DNA of 8,935 bases from an uncultured Clostridia bacterium (GTDB taxonomy: Bacteria; Bacillota; Clostridia; Christensenellales; CAG-138), in NCBI GenBank assembly GCA_937915925.1, contig CALGGM010000123.1, positions 1-8,935 on the forward strand. Direction: 5' to 3'. Shown one piece after another: positions 1 through 7,129 of the stretch. Both the position numbers and the translations under genes were made by a program. The first letter of the stretch is position 1; each line of letters opens with the position of its first letter. The notes under the pieces were generated by a model. The model saw only the letters and a list, made by a program, of their open reading frames with translations. It did not search any database and was not told the origin of the DNA.

Positions 1-95
1 CACAAACTGTCACTAAGAACTAAAAATTTTTGTCCAAAAAGCTGTACCAATTTCGAAGCCGAAGGATCTCCTTTCGCTTATTTTATTCATTCAGC

Positions 96-118
96 GGGCG
101 GATACGATCCGCCCCTAC
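96..118 (-). repeat. REP-type GTAG palindrome, copy 1
   Basis: Read on the minus strand, this is GTAG, then an 8-bp stem arm (GGGCGGAT), a 3-nt loop (CGT) and the exact complementary arm. The other four copies in the window have the same 4+8+3+8 = 23-nt layout. A GTAG foot plus palindrome is the form of REP elements mobilised by REP-associated tyrosine transposases (RAYTs). No RAYT gene is in the window, so the assignment rests on shape only. It differs from copies 4 and 5 at one loop base. Confidence 0.7.
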
Positions 119-183
119 GGGAACGGATAACCCAACCCGCCATCTGTTATTGAAAAATTTGCATTTTTGACGCAATTACAGGG

Positions 184-212
184 TTTACCGCAGAGGGAAA
201 ATGTGGTAGACT
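184..212 (+). promoter_or_regulatory. weak vegetative promoter candidate for the L,D-transpeptidase gene
   Basis: TTTACC (184-189) and TAGACT (207-212) are separated by 17 nt. This is a modest match to a sigma-A promoter just upstream of the gene. Transcription would start near 219, leaving only a very short leader before the ribosome binding site at 225-231. The assignment is uncertain. Confidence 0.3.
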
Positions 213-224
213 ATGCTGTAATGT

Positions 225-231
225 GAAGAGG
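225..231 (+). promoter_or_regulatory. ribosome binding site deciding the L,D-transpeptidase start
   Basis: gaagagg lies 6 nt before the ATG at 238. An in-frame GTG at 223 has no such site in front of it and would bury this one inside the coding region, so the ATG at 238 is preferred. Confidence 0.7.
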
Positions 232-237
232 TATTGC

Positions 238-1242
238 ATGAAATTGATTCGAAAGACATTGCTGTGGACTTTGATTGTTGTGCTGCTGACGGGCGTTGTC
301 GCCTGCGGCAGCCTTGTTTCCGATACGCCCGCCGTGGAGGCGCCGAGCATCGAGCCGACCATGGCGCCCGTGGAGGAGCCGGTCGTTTTCAACACGCCCG
401 AACCCGCGGTGGAGGATGTGATCGCCGCGGTCGAAACGCCCGCGCTTCCGACGCTACCGCCGACGCCGACGCCTACGCCGACGCCCGAACCGACGCCCAC
501 GCCCGCACCCACCGAGATCCCGTTTTCGTACTGGTGTCCGACGGTCAACATGAGCTTTGAAGAGCTTGTGGGCTCGCTTCCCGATTTCGACGAATCGAAC
601 CCGAAGAGCAACGACACGTTCTGGATGCCGAAGGGCTATCCCGCGGCGGACACGTATTACATTCTGGTGGACCTGTACTGGCAGATCGTTGTGATCTACG
701 CGAAGGATCCGGAGACCGGCGAATACACCGTTCCCGTGCGCTATATGACCTGCGCATCGGGCGATCCCCACAAATATAATGAAACGGCGACCGGCACATT
801 CAAGATGAAGCCGACCAAGGTGCGTTTCGGCAACTTCAAGACCGGCGAGACCGCGCAGTACTGGTCGCTGATTCGCAGCCGCACGTACTTCCATTCGACG
901 CTGTATTCAAAGTATCGTGACCTGACCTCGGTCGACAAGGCGTCCTATGAATCGGTCATCAACGGCAAAAAAGCGTCGCACGCCTGCATCCGTCTTCTGG
1001 TGCCCGATGCGCGCTGGATCTTCTATAACATCTGTTACGACACGGTGTGCGAGATCCGAAAGGGCAGCAAGGACGACGCCGAAATGGCTGCGATCCGCGA
1101 ACAGATGCACTTTGCGCCGTGGAAGGACAACGCCGACCTGCGCGTTGCGATCACGCCGTACACCGACAACTGGACCATCGACGACGTGCAGATCGATATG
1201 CCGTACGTCCATGCAACCCAGCCGCCCGTGCCGAAAAGCTGA
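238..1242 (+). CDS. lipoprotein L,D-transpeptidase (YkuD domain)
   Basis: Predicted 334-aa cell-surface L,D-transpeptidase. The family uses an active-site cysteine to make 3-3 cross-links in peptidoglycan or to attach proteins to it. The N-terminus is a lipoprotein signal: basic MKLIRK, a hydrophobic core, then GVVAC with lipobox Cys23. An acidic/Pro-rich spacer follows, with a Pro-Thr repeat linker at about residues 69-95 that would hold the catalytic domain off the membrane. The YkuD domain spans about 139-274. His219 (in FHST) and Ser247-His248-Ala249-Cys250-Ile-Arg match the family signature, with Cys250 the likely nucleophile. Two oddities: the usual SHGC glycine is alanine, and 27 residues separate His219 from Ser247, more than the usual 14-17. 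The ATG at 238 is chosen over an in-frame GTG at 223 because a Shine-Dalgarno lies between them. The gene stands alone, closed by a terminator overlapping its stop. The fold assignment is firm; the exact substrate is unknown. Confidence 0.88.
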   Translation: MKLIRKTLLWTLIVVLLTGVVACGSLVSDTPAVEAPSIEPTMAPVEEPVVFNTPEPAVEDVIAAVETPALPTLPPTPTPTPTPEPTPTPAPTEIPFSYWCPTVNMSFEELVGSLPDFDESNPKSNDTFWMPKGYPAADTYYILVDLYWQIVVIYAKDPETGEYTVPVRYMTCASGDPHKYNETATGTFKMKPTKVRFGNFKTGETAQYWSLIRSRTYFHSTLYSKYRDLTSVDKASYESVINGKKASHACIRLLVPDARWIFYNICYDTVCEIRKGSKDDAEMAAIREQMHFAPWKDNADLRVAITPYTDNWTIDDVQIDMPYVHATQPPVPKS

Positions 1243-1267
1243 AAAATGCGGACGTCCGCATTTTTCA
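1241..1267 (+). terminator. intrinsic terminator after the L,D-transpeptidase gene
   Basis: A perfect 26-bp palindrome (1241-1266, centred on gcggacgtccgc) has an A-run on the left and a T-run on the right, so it can act in both directions. It overlaps the last base of the stop codon. The arrangement strongly suggests transcription ends here and separates this gene from everything downstream. Confidence 0.85.
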
Positions 1268-1440
1268 GCAGCGATATAAATCCCGTAGGATCTACGAGAT
1301 ACTCCTTCGGAGTACGATATGTCTTTGACACGATATGCCCTGCGGGGCGCGGGATTTATATCATATCGTGCGGCAAATGCCGTATATCGTGTTTGCTTCA
1401 GCAAACATATCGCGATGCCTTGCAGCATATCGCAGAAAAA
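1267..1440. repeat. mosaic of nested hairpins with cgatat/atatcg punctuation
   Basis: This gene-free island is built almost wholly of inverted repeats. An outer 13-bp perfect stem (gatataaatcccg, 1273-1285, with 1350-1362) encloses three small hairpins: tactcc/ggagta (1300-1314), tgtc/gaca (1320-1330) and gccc/gggc (1337-1348). Three more follow: cggca/tgccg (1371-1382), gtttgc/gcaaac (1391-1406) and gcgatgc/gcat-at-cgc (1412-1433). The hairpins are separated by the hexamer cgatat at 1272, 1315 and 1331, and by its complement atatcg at 1363, 1384, 1407 and 1427. The orientation flips at the middle. A 9-bp stem (1329-1337 with 1362-1370) offers an alternative pairing. This resembles dispersed palindromic repeats of gut Clostridia. 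I infer a mobile or replicating repeat rather than a gene. Confidence 0.6.
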
Positions 1441-1454
1441 ACATTATGTAACCG

Positions 1455-1477
1455 GTAGGGACGGGCATTGCCCGTCC
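1455..1477 (+). repeat. REP-type GTAG palindrome, copy 2
   Basis: GTAG (1455-1458), arm GGACGGGC (1459-1466), loop ATT, arm GCCCGTCC (1470-1477). It has the same 23-nt architecture as the other copies but a different stem sequence that remains fully paired. A T-rich tail (1481-1489) follows, so it may also act as a terminator upstream of the SpoIVFA-like gene. Confidence 0.7.
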
Positions 1478-1530
1478 GCCTTTCTTTTTCCAAGCATGTT
1501 TTGATTCGGTCTTGCGTAAAGTTTGACAGC

Positions 1531-1538
1531 AAGGGGGG
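1531..1538 (+). promoter_or_regulatory. ribosome binding site deciding the SpoIVFA-like start
   Basis: aagggggg lies 7 nt before the ATG at 1546. The frame stays open upstream to a possible start at 1468, but that lies inside the REP palindrome and lacks a ribosome binding site. Confidence 0.75.
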
Positions 1539-1545
1539 AATCGGA

Positions 1546-2181
1546 ATGAAGCTTGACGAAATGAAGGTACAGTATGACCGCGCGCGGGACGGGTTCACGA
1601 AGGAAACGGCATTTGCGGTCACGTCGGAAAAGAAGCTGCCGAAGGTGGACGTGTCGGGCATCGCGGTAAAGGTGGGGCTGTGCGCGGGCGTGCTCGCGCT
1701 TGCGTTCATCGTGCGCGCGTTCGGCGTCGGCGCGCCGAAGGAACAGGTCGTGGAAACGTCGTCGTACAGCGACAGCGCCGAGAGCAACAGCGACGCGCCG
1801 GGCAGGCTGAAATACGTCGACGCGACAGGCGCAAAGTGGTCGGCGCCGGTGAAGGCATACGACATCGAGCTGATGCTCGATGGCAGCGTGCTTCGCTTCA
1901 CGGCGGGCGCAAGCGCGGTCTCGTCGTGCATGGACGGGTCGGTCCACTCGGTCGGCACGGATGAAACCTACGGCGCGTTTGTTCGCGTGCAATCCCAAAA
2001 CGACGTGGAGGTCGTGTACTATGGGCTCGACGAGATCGCCGTCGCGGAGGGCGCTTCCGTTGCCGCGGGAGATGTGCTCGGCACGGTCGGTGTCGGACAC
2101 AGCATGTATATGAAGGTGTTTGAAAACGGCGCGCCGGTCGACCCGTCCCAATACGTCGACCTGTCGCTTGGCGGCGAATGA
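1546..2181 (+). CDS. SpoIVFA-like membrane-anchored degenerate LytM/M23 protein
   Basis: 211 aa. The N-terminal 38 residues are charged and probably cytoplasmic. One transmembrane segment covers about 39-60, then comes a Ser/Glu-rich spacer, then a LytM-type beta domain at about 95-205. Recognisable M23 features include GSV...YGAFVRVQS, VAEGASVAAGDVLGTVG and NGAPVDPSQYV. The zinc ligands of active M23 peptidases are missing: the usual YxHL reads YYGLDE and the HxH of HLHFE reads MYM, so it should not be a hydrolase. SpoIVFA of Bacillus, which holds and inhibits the SpoIVFB protease, has this same build. The stop overlaps the next start by 4 nt (ATGA), and the partner is an M50 protease, which supports the assignment. 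Orthology to SpoIVFA is inferred from architecture and synteny. A general degenerate LytM protein is the alternative. Confidence 0.7.
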   Translation: MKLDEMKVQYDRARDGFTKETAFAVTSEKKLPKVDVSGIAVKVGLCAGVLALAFIVRAFGVGAPKEQVVETSSYSDSAESNSDAPGRLKYVDATGAKWSAPVKAYDIELMLDGSVLRFTAGASAVSSCMDGSVHSVGTDETYGAFVRVQSQNDVEVVYYGLDEIAVAEGASVAAGDVLGTVGVGHSMYMKVFENGAPVDPSQYVDLSLGGE

Positions 2182-3053
2182 AGTTTCGGATCGGGAACGC
2201 GGAGGCATGCGTCCATATCGGCGTGCTTCCGTTTCTCTTTTGGTGCGTGATCGCGGGGGAGACGCGAACGCTGCTCCTTACCGCGCTGTCGCTTTCCGTG
2301 CATGAAGCGGCGCATTGGATCGCCGCGAGGAACCTGAAGCTCTCCGTTTCAAGGCTGACCGTCTATCCGTTCGGCGCGGTGATGCGCCTCGATTCGCTGA
2401 CGCTCTTTGACGGCGCGGAGGCGATCGTCGCCGCGGCGGGACCGATCGGCTCGCTGACGGTTTCGGGCATGATGACGCTGTTCGAAAGCGCTGTCGGCGA
2501 ACAGCCGTGGACGGGGGAACTGATGCGCATCAACCTTTTGATCGCGCTCTTGAACCTTCTGCCCGCGTACCCGCTCGACGGCGGGCGTATCTTTCGCTCG
2601 CTGCTGCTGCGTACCGTTTCGGAACGCACGGCAAAGCGCTTGCTGCTTGCATTCACCGGTCTGATCGCTTTGGGGCTCCTTTCGGCGGGCGTCGTTCTGA
2701 TGCTTCGCGGCGCGCCGAACGTGACGTTATTTTGCCTTCCGCCGTTTCTGCTTCTTGCGGCGGTGCAGGAATGGCGGCTGCCCGACGCGGGCATTCTCAA
2801 CCGCGTGATGGAGCGAAGAACAAGCCTGCGTGCAGGCGAAGCGCAGAGGGCGGAGCTAATGGTCATTTCCGACGCCTGTTCGATCGGCGAGGCAATGCGC
2901 TCGATCCGCGCCTCGCGCTATACGATTCTTCGCGTACAGATGGGCAGCTGCTTTTATGAACTGGACGAGAACGCGCTGATCCGTGCCGCGGCAAAATTCG
3001 GCGTCCAAACGCCGCTGAAATTTGCAATTTCGCGATTGACCTTGCCGCATTGA
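2178..3053 (+). CDS. spoIVFB: SpoIVFB-like M50 site-2-type intramembrane metalloprotease
   Basis: 291 aa, close to the length of Bacillus SpoIVFB (288 aa). The zinc motif HEAAH is at residues 42-46 inside the second hydrophobic segment, and the third ligand motif NLLPAYPLDGGR (Asp134) is inside a later one. These are the paired signatures of site-2-type proteases. Multiple hydrophobic segments fill residues 12-205. The C-terminal 80 residues are soluble and look like a CBS-type domain (DACSIGEAMRSI...YTILRV), also as in SpoIVFB. In Bacillus the enzyme cleaves pro-sigma-K in the mother cell, so the same role is plausible here but not shown. Translation is probably coupled to the upstream gene through the ATGA overlap. 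The last codons contain a promoter for the next unit. M50 family membership is firm; the sporulation role is inferred. Confidence 0.8.
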   Translation: MKFRIGNAEACVHIGVLPFLFWCVIAGETRTLLLTALSLSVHEAAHWIAARNLKLSVSRLTVYPFGAVMRLDSLTLFDGAEAIVAAAGPIGSLTVSGMMTLFESAVGEQPWTGELMRINLLIALLNLLPAYPLDGGRIFRSLLLRTVSERTAKRLLLAFTGLIALGLLSAGVVLMLRGAPNVTLFCLPPFLLLAAVQEWRLPDAGILNRVMERRTSLRAGEAQRAELMVISDACSIGEAMRSIRASRYTILRVQMGSCFYELDENALIRAAAKFGVQTPLKFAISRLTLPH

Positions 3054-3064
3054 CATGATATAAT
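3036..3064 (+). promoter_or_regulatory. sigma-A promoter inside the 3' end of the M50 gene
   Basis: TTGACC (3036-3041), a 17-nt spacer and TATAAT (3059-3064), preceded by an extended -10 TG at 3056-3057. This is close to ideal and should start transcription near 3071, about 36 nt before the radical SAM gene. The -35 lies in the last codons of the protease gene, so the downstream unit can be expressed independently of the sporulation-type pair. Confidence 0.85.
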
Positions 3065-3096
3065 CTAAAAGTTAAAGTATGCAATCGAAAAGGAAC

Positions 3097-3101
3097 AAGG
3101 A
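3097..3101 (+). promoter_or_regulatory. ribosome binding site supporting a TTG start
   Basis: aagga lies 5 nt before the TTG at 3107. The first in-frame ATG, at 3128, has no Shine-Dalgarno, and the nearby upstream ATG at 3079 is out of frame. Confidence 0.6.
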
Positions 3102-3106
3102 ACAGT

Positions 3107-4939
3107 TTGAACAGTACAACCTCGGACATGCTGCTTTCCCGCGTGGAAAAGCCGGCTCGATATATCGGCAACGAATGGAATATGGAACGCAAGGAGGTCT
3201 ATGACTTCCGCTTTGCGCTGTGCTTTCCCGACGTGTACGAGATCGGCATGTCGCATCTCGGAAGCCGCATCCTCTATCGCGTTCTGAACGACATGGACGG
3301 CGTATACTGCGAGCGCTGCTTTGCACCGTGGACGGACATGGAGAAAGCGCTAAACGATCTTCACGAACCGCTCTTTACGCTCGAAACGAAATCGCCCTTA
3401 CGTGACTTCGACGTCGTCGGGTTCTCGCTGCTGTACGAGATGTGCTACACGAACGTGCTGTCGATGCTGAAACTAAGTGACATCCCGTTCCTTTCCGAAC
3501 AGCGCGACGAAACGTACCCGCTGCTCGTGGCAGGCGGTCCCTGCACCGTGAATCCCGAACCGATTGCGCCGATCTTCGACGCGATCCTTTTAGGCGACGG
3601 GGAAGAGCTTGAGCCCGAGCTGGTCGAATGCGTGCGGCAGGCAAAGCGCGAGGGCGCGGACAAGCAAACGCTTTTAAAACGCCTTGCCAAGATCGAGGGC
3701 GTGTATGTGCCGTCGTTCTACCGTCCCGTGTATGAGAACGGCCGCTACGTCCGCACGGAGCGTTTGAACGACTGCGCGCCGGAGCACCCGACCCGCCGCG
3801 TCGTGCGCGACCTCGATTCCGCAAAGTATATCAAAAGACAGCTCGTTCCGCACATTCAGATCGTTCATGACCGCGTCGCCGTCGAGGTCATGCGCGGCTG
3901 TACGCGCGGCTGCCGCTTCTGTCAGGCGGGGTACATCTATCGCCCCGTGCGCGAACGGAAGATGGGAACGCTGCTCGATCAGACACGCGAGCTTGTCGCC
4001 TGCACGGGCTATGACGAGGTGTCGCTGCTGTCACTGTCCACCGGCGACTATTCGGAGCTGCATACGCTTCTGCCGCGCATCATCGACGACATGGCGGCGC
4101 AGAAGGTGTCCGTGTCTCTGCCGTCCCTGCGCATCGATTCGCTTCTCAAGGACGATCTTGAAAAGATGCAGACGGTACGAAAGGGCGGGCTGACGTTTGC
4201 GCCGGAGGCGGGCACGCAGCGCATGCGCGACGTCATCAACAAGAACGTGACGGAGGAGGATCTTCTTCGCGCGGTGACCGACGCGTTCACGTCGGGCTGG
4301 TGCGGCGTGAAGCTGTACTTCATGATCGGGCTGCCGACCGAAACGGACGAGGACATTCTCGGGATCGCGGAGCTCGCGAGAAAGGTCTCGCAGTGCTTCT
4401 ATCGGCTTCCGAAGGAGCAGCGGGGCATGGGCTTTCGCGTCACGGTTTCCGTGTCCACGTTCGTGCCGAAGCCCTGGACGGCGTTCCAGTGGTGTGCGCA
4501 GAACGACCAGGAGGAGATCCGCAGAAAGCAGCAGCTTCTGAAAAACGCGTTGAAGGGCGTGCGCGGCGCGGAGCTGCATTGCCACCCCTCGGTGCTGTCC
4601 GTGCTCGAAGCGGCGTTTTCACGGGGCGACCGTCGGCTTTGCGATGTGCTGATCGGCGCGTATGAACGCGGCTGCCGCTTCGATTCGTGGGCGGAGCACT
4701 TTAAGCCGGACGCATGGGCGGAGGCGTTCGCGGCGAACGGACTGACGATGGACGAGTACGCGTATCGGGAGCGCGATCTCGACGAACCCCTGCCGTGGGA
4801 AACGGTGGACGCGCTTGTGACGGTCGGGTACCTAAAGCGCGAATGGAACCGCGCAAGGGAAGCGCGTACGACAAAGGATTGCAGACAGGGCTGCAACGGA
4901 TGTTTCGGAGAGCATTGTGAAGATTATTGCCGCGTTTGA
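3107..4939 (+). CDS. TIGR03960 family B12-binding-type radical SAM protein
   Basis: 610 aa. The opening (LLSRVEKPARYIGNEWN...) is typical of the TIGR03960 family. The N-terminal half has a cobalamin-binding-like Rossmann region (VVGFSLLYEMCYTN...LLVAGGPCTVNPEP...LLGDGEE, about 100-170). The radical SAM motif CTRGCRFC follows, with Cys265, Cys269 and Cys272 to hold the 4Fe-4S cluster. The SAM-domain barrel runs on through GGLTFAPEAGTQRMR and MIGLPTETDEDI. The C-terminus ends in a cysteine cluster (Cys592, 596, 599, 604, 608), which is usual for the family and could bind metal. The reaction and substrate are unknown. It begins with TTG, chosen for its Shine-Dalgarno, and is the first gene of the unit driven from 3036. 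Its 3' end overlaps the TIGR03936 gene by 23 nt. The two parts occur as one fused protein in some bacteria, so they probably act together. Confidence 0.88.
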   Translation: MNSTTSDMLLSRVEKPARYIGNEWNMERKEVYDFRFALCFPDVYEIGMSHLGSRILYRVLNDMDGVYCERCFAPWTDMEKALNDLHEPLFTLETKSPLRDFDVVGFSLLYEMCYTNVLSMLKLSDIPFLSEQRDETYPLLVAGGPCTVNPEPIAPIFDAILLGDGEELEPELVECVRQAKREGADKQTLLKRLAKIEGVYVPSFYRPVYENGRYVRTERLNDCAPEHPTRRVVRDLDSAKYIKRQLVPHIQIVHDRVAVEVMRGCTRGCRFCQAGYIYRPVRERKMGTLLDQTRELVACTGYDEVSLLSLSTGDYSELHTLLPRIIDDMAAQKVSVSLPSLRIDSLLKDDLEKMQTVRKGGLTFAPEAGTQRMRDVINKNVTEEDLLRAVTDAFTSGWCGVKLYFMIGLPTETDEDILGIAELARKVSQCFYRLPKEQRGMGFRVTVSVSTFVPKPWTAFQWCAQNDQEEIRRKQQLLKNALKGVRGAELHCHPSVLSVLEAAFSRGDRRLCDVLIGAYERGCRFDSWAEHFKPDAWAEAFAANGLTMDEYAYRERDLDEPLPWETVDALVTVGYLKREWNRAREARTTKDCRQGCNGCFGEHCEDYCRV

Positions 4940-5597
4940 GAAAACGAAAGAACTGAGCTATACGTCGCACCTTGACGTGCAGCGCACGCTGCAGCGCGCG
5001 TTTCGCCGCGCTGAGCTTCCGCTTGCGTACAGTAACGGCTTTAATCCGCACCCGAAGCTGAGCTTTGCGACGGCGCTCGCGACGGGCTACACAAGCGACG
5101 GCGAATGGCTGGAGATCGGTTTAGCCGAACCGCTCTCGCCGGAGGATTTTTTGAACCGGGTGAATGCGGTCATGCCTTACGGCATGCGCTTTGTCTCGGC
5201 GTTTACGGCGGACGATTCTATGACGACGCTTTCGAAGATGATCGTCGCCGCGCGGTACGAGATCACCCTGTACACGGACGCCGAAACCGATCTCGAATCG
5301 GTTCAGGCGGCGCTTCGATCGATCATGGACAGCGGCGAAGTGATCGTGGAAAAGAAGACGAAAAGCGGGATTAAGCCTGCGAACATTCGTCCGGAAATTT
5401 TAGAGGCGGAGGTACTTTCCGCATCCGATACGATCGCCAAGATCGCGGTCTTGGGCACGCTGACGGCAGCGGGCGGACTTCGCGCGGAAACGTTCGCGCG
5501 CGCTTTGTTCGACCGGCTGAACCTGTCGGGTCGCTTTACGGCGCATCGCACGGTCCTGTATTTTGAGGGATGCAGGGAATTGCCTTGCCTGTCTTAA
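4917..5597 (+). CDS. TIGR03936 / DUF2344 radical SAM-associated protein
   Basis: 226 aa, starting at GTG (4917) with GGAG at 4907-4910. Its start overlaps the Cys604 codon of the upstream radical SAM gene, so the two are probably translationally coupled. The family signature is clear at the N-terminus: LSYTSHLDVQRTLQRAFRRAELPLAYSNG is split here over residues 13-41 and is followed by FNPHPKLSF. There is no signal peptide or membrane segment, so it should be cytoplasmic. The molecular function is not known; the family is defined by its link, or fusion, to TIGR03960 radical SAM proteins. I infer a substrate-binding or accessory role for that enzyme. The gene ends 12 nt before rng, in the same unit. 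Confidence 0.87.
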   Translation: MKIIAAFEKTKELSYTSHLDVQRTLQRAFRRAELPLAYSNGFNPHPKLSFATALATGYTSDGEWLEIGLAEPLSPEDFLNRVNAVMPYGMRFVSAFTADDSMTTLSKMIVAARYEITLYTDAETDLESVQAALRSIMDSGEVIVEKKTKSGIKPANIRPEILEAEVLSASDTIAKIAVLGTLTAAGGLRAETFARALFDRLNLSGRFTAHRTVLYFEGCRELPCLS

Positions 5598-5609
5598 AGG
5601 AAGGTTTTT

Positions 5610-7121
5610 ATGAATAAAGAAATTTTGGTCGACGCCAACGCGTTCAACACGCGCGTGGCGGTCGTCGAGGACGGGACGCCTGTCGAGCTCTACGTGGAGC
5701 AGGAGGGCAGCGAACGCCTCGTCGGCAATATCTATCTCGGAAAGGTGCAGAACGTGCTTCCCGGCATGCAGGCGGCGTTTGTGGACATCGGTCTCGAAAA
5801 GAACGCGTTCCTGTACGCGGGCGACGTGTTCACGCCCGGCGACGCGTACGACGAGCTCGAAAAGATCCCCGAAACGCGTAAGATCAGCGATATGTTAAAG
5901 CCCGGTCAGAACATCGTCGTGCAGGTGGCAAAGGACCCGATCGGCACGAAGGGCGCACGCGTCACGACACATCTGACGCTTGCGGGGCGTTCGCTCGTTC
6001 TGATGCCCTCGGTGGAGTACATCGGTGTTTCGCGCCGCATCGAAAAGGAAGAGGAGCGTCAACGGCTTCGGAAGCTCATCAAGGAGTTGAAGCCCGAGGG
6101 CATGGGCGTGATCGTGCGCACGGCGTCCGCGGGACGCACCAAGGAAGCGTTCCTGGAGGAGATCGAAAGCCTCAAGCTTCTGTACAGCGACATTCAGAAA
6201 AAGTCGAAAAGCGCAAAGGCGCCGAAGCTCCTTTTGGAGGAGCAGAGCCTTTTATACCGCACGGTGCGCGACCTATTGATGCGCGACGTCGATCGCGTGT
6301 TCGTCAACGACCGCGCCGCGTACAACGAGCTTTGCAGCATCGCGTCGGTCATGGCGCCGAAGCTCAAAGCCCGCATCCTCTTTAAGGACAGCGAAGCACT
6401 GTTCGAACGCTGTGAAGCGGAGAGCAAGATCGATAAGGCGCTCGCAAGGAAGGTCTGGCTCAAAAGCGGAGGGTATCTGATCATCGACCGCGCGGAGGCG
6501 CTGACCGTTATCGACGTCAACACCGGCAAGTTCGTTGGCAAGGACAATCTCGAAAAGACGATTACGGCGACCAACTGCGAGGCGGCGACGGAGATCGCGC
6601 TGCAGCTTCGGCTTCGCGACATCGGCGGCATCGTTATCATCGACTTCATCGACATGGAGAAGGAGTCGAACCGCCAGCTCGTTTTGCAGACGCTGAAAAA
6701 CGCCATGCATGACGATCATACGCGCTCACATGTGTTCGGGTTCACGAGGTTAGGGCTTGTCGAGCTCACGCGCAAAAAGACCGGCAGAAGCATCGGCGAT
6801 ACGCTGAAGGTCACCTGCCCGTGCTGCGAGGGCGAGGGAAAGGTGCTCGCGCCGCATACGGTGTTCAATCGGTTGAGGAAGCAGGCGCTGCAGATTTTGA
6901 AGAGCTCGAACTTCCGCCGCATGTACATCGAGGTGCATCCGGACGTGAAGGAAGCGATGGAATCGCTGTACAAGCGCAGCGGCGCGCTGTTCCCGGAGGT
7001 CAGCGAGGTCACGTTCTATGTCCGCGCCAACGAGAACCTGCACCCCGAAAAGTACGTCGTGCGCCCGCTGCCGGATAAGAAGGTTCAGGAGGCAAAGCGC
7101 CTTTGCACCGTGATGCGGTGA
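5610..7121 (+). CDS. rng: ribonuclease E/G family endoribonuclease (RNase G type)
   Basis: 503 aa, about the size of E. coli RNase G and without the long C-terminal scaffold of RNase E. In order: an S1 RNA-binding domain (about 36-125); a 5'-sensor region with VRTASAG (Arg170, Thr171 match the 5'-monophosphate-binding pair of RNase E); and the DNase I-like catalytic domain with VIDVNTG (Asp302) and IIDFIDME (Asp345), the two magnesium-binding aspartates. The zinc-link motif is CPCC (Cys403 and Cys406), with an unusual extra cysteine at 405. The enzyme cuts single-stranded AU-rich RNA in rRNA maturation and mRNA decay. A good Shine-Dalgarno (aaaggaagg, 5596-5604) precedes the ATG. It is the third gene of the radical SAM unit, and no clear terminator follows it apart from the repeat hairpin at 7130-7184. 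Confidence 0.95.
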   Translation: MNKEILVDANAFNTRVAVVEDGTPVELYVEQEGSERLVGNIYLGKVQNVLPGMQAAFVDIGLEKNAFLYAGDVFTPGDAYDELEKIPETRKISDMLKPGQNIVVQVAKDPIGTKGARVTTHLTLAGRSLVLMPSVEYIGVSRRIEKEEERQRLRKLIKELKPEGMGVIVRTASAGRTKEAFLEEIESLKLLYSDIQKKSKSAKAPKLLLEEQSLLYRTVRDLLMRDVDRVFVNDRAAYNELCSIASVMAPKLKARILFKDSEALFERCEAESKIDKALARKVWLKSGGYLIIDRAEALTVIDVNTGKFVGKDNLEKTITATNCEAATEIALQLRLRDIGGIVIIDFIDMEKESNRQLVLQTLKNAMHDDHTRSHVFGFTRLGLVELTRKKTGRSIGDTLKVTCPCCEGEGKVLAPHTVFNRLRKQALQILKSSNFRRMYIEVHPDVKEAMESLYKRSGALFPEVSEVTFYVRANENLHPEKYVVRPLPDKKVQEAKRLCTVMR

Positions 7122-7129
7122 CGGATCGG

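Larger units (their letters stand above)
1..222. other. gene-free left edge
   Basis: I see no convincing gene here. The stretch holds the minus-strand REP palindrome at 96-118 and a weak promoter candidate at 184-212 for the downstream L,D-transpeptidase. An imperfect hairpin (cgaagg 60-65, cctttcg 70-76 with one bulged T), followed by a T-rich run at 77-88, could be the end of an upstream transcription unit, but it is too short to call. Confidence 0.5.

Noticed and set aside
1425..1449. Possible sigma-E-type promoter (gcatatc and cattatgt) before the SpoIVFA-like gene
   Set aside because: The spacer is only 10 nt, shorter than the roughly 13-15 expected, and the -35 half lies within the repeated hexamer, so a chance match is likely.
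1246..1504. Small + strand frames across the hairpin island
   Set aside because: They run through palindromes and repeats, lack ribosome binding sites and have no protein-like composition.
1444..2208. Long minus-strand open frame (254 codons) opposite the SpoIVFA-like gene
   Set aside because: Arg/His-rich shadow typical of GC-rich coding DNA read on the opposite strand; no Shine-Dalgarno and no recognisable domain.
3050..3055. Second TTGACA near the promoter at 3036-3064
   Set aside because: It is only 3 nt from the -10 and cannot act as its -35; TTGACC at 3036 has the proper 17-nt spacing.
4031..4585. Minus-strand 184-codon frame inside the radical SAM gene
   Set aside because: Antisense shadow of a confidently identified gene, with low-complexity Arg/His-rich composition.
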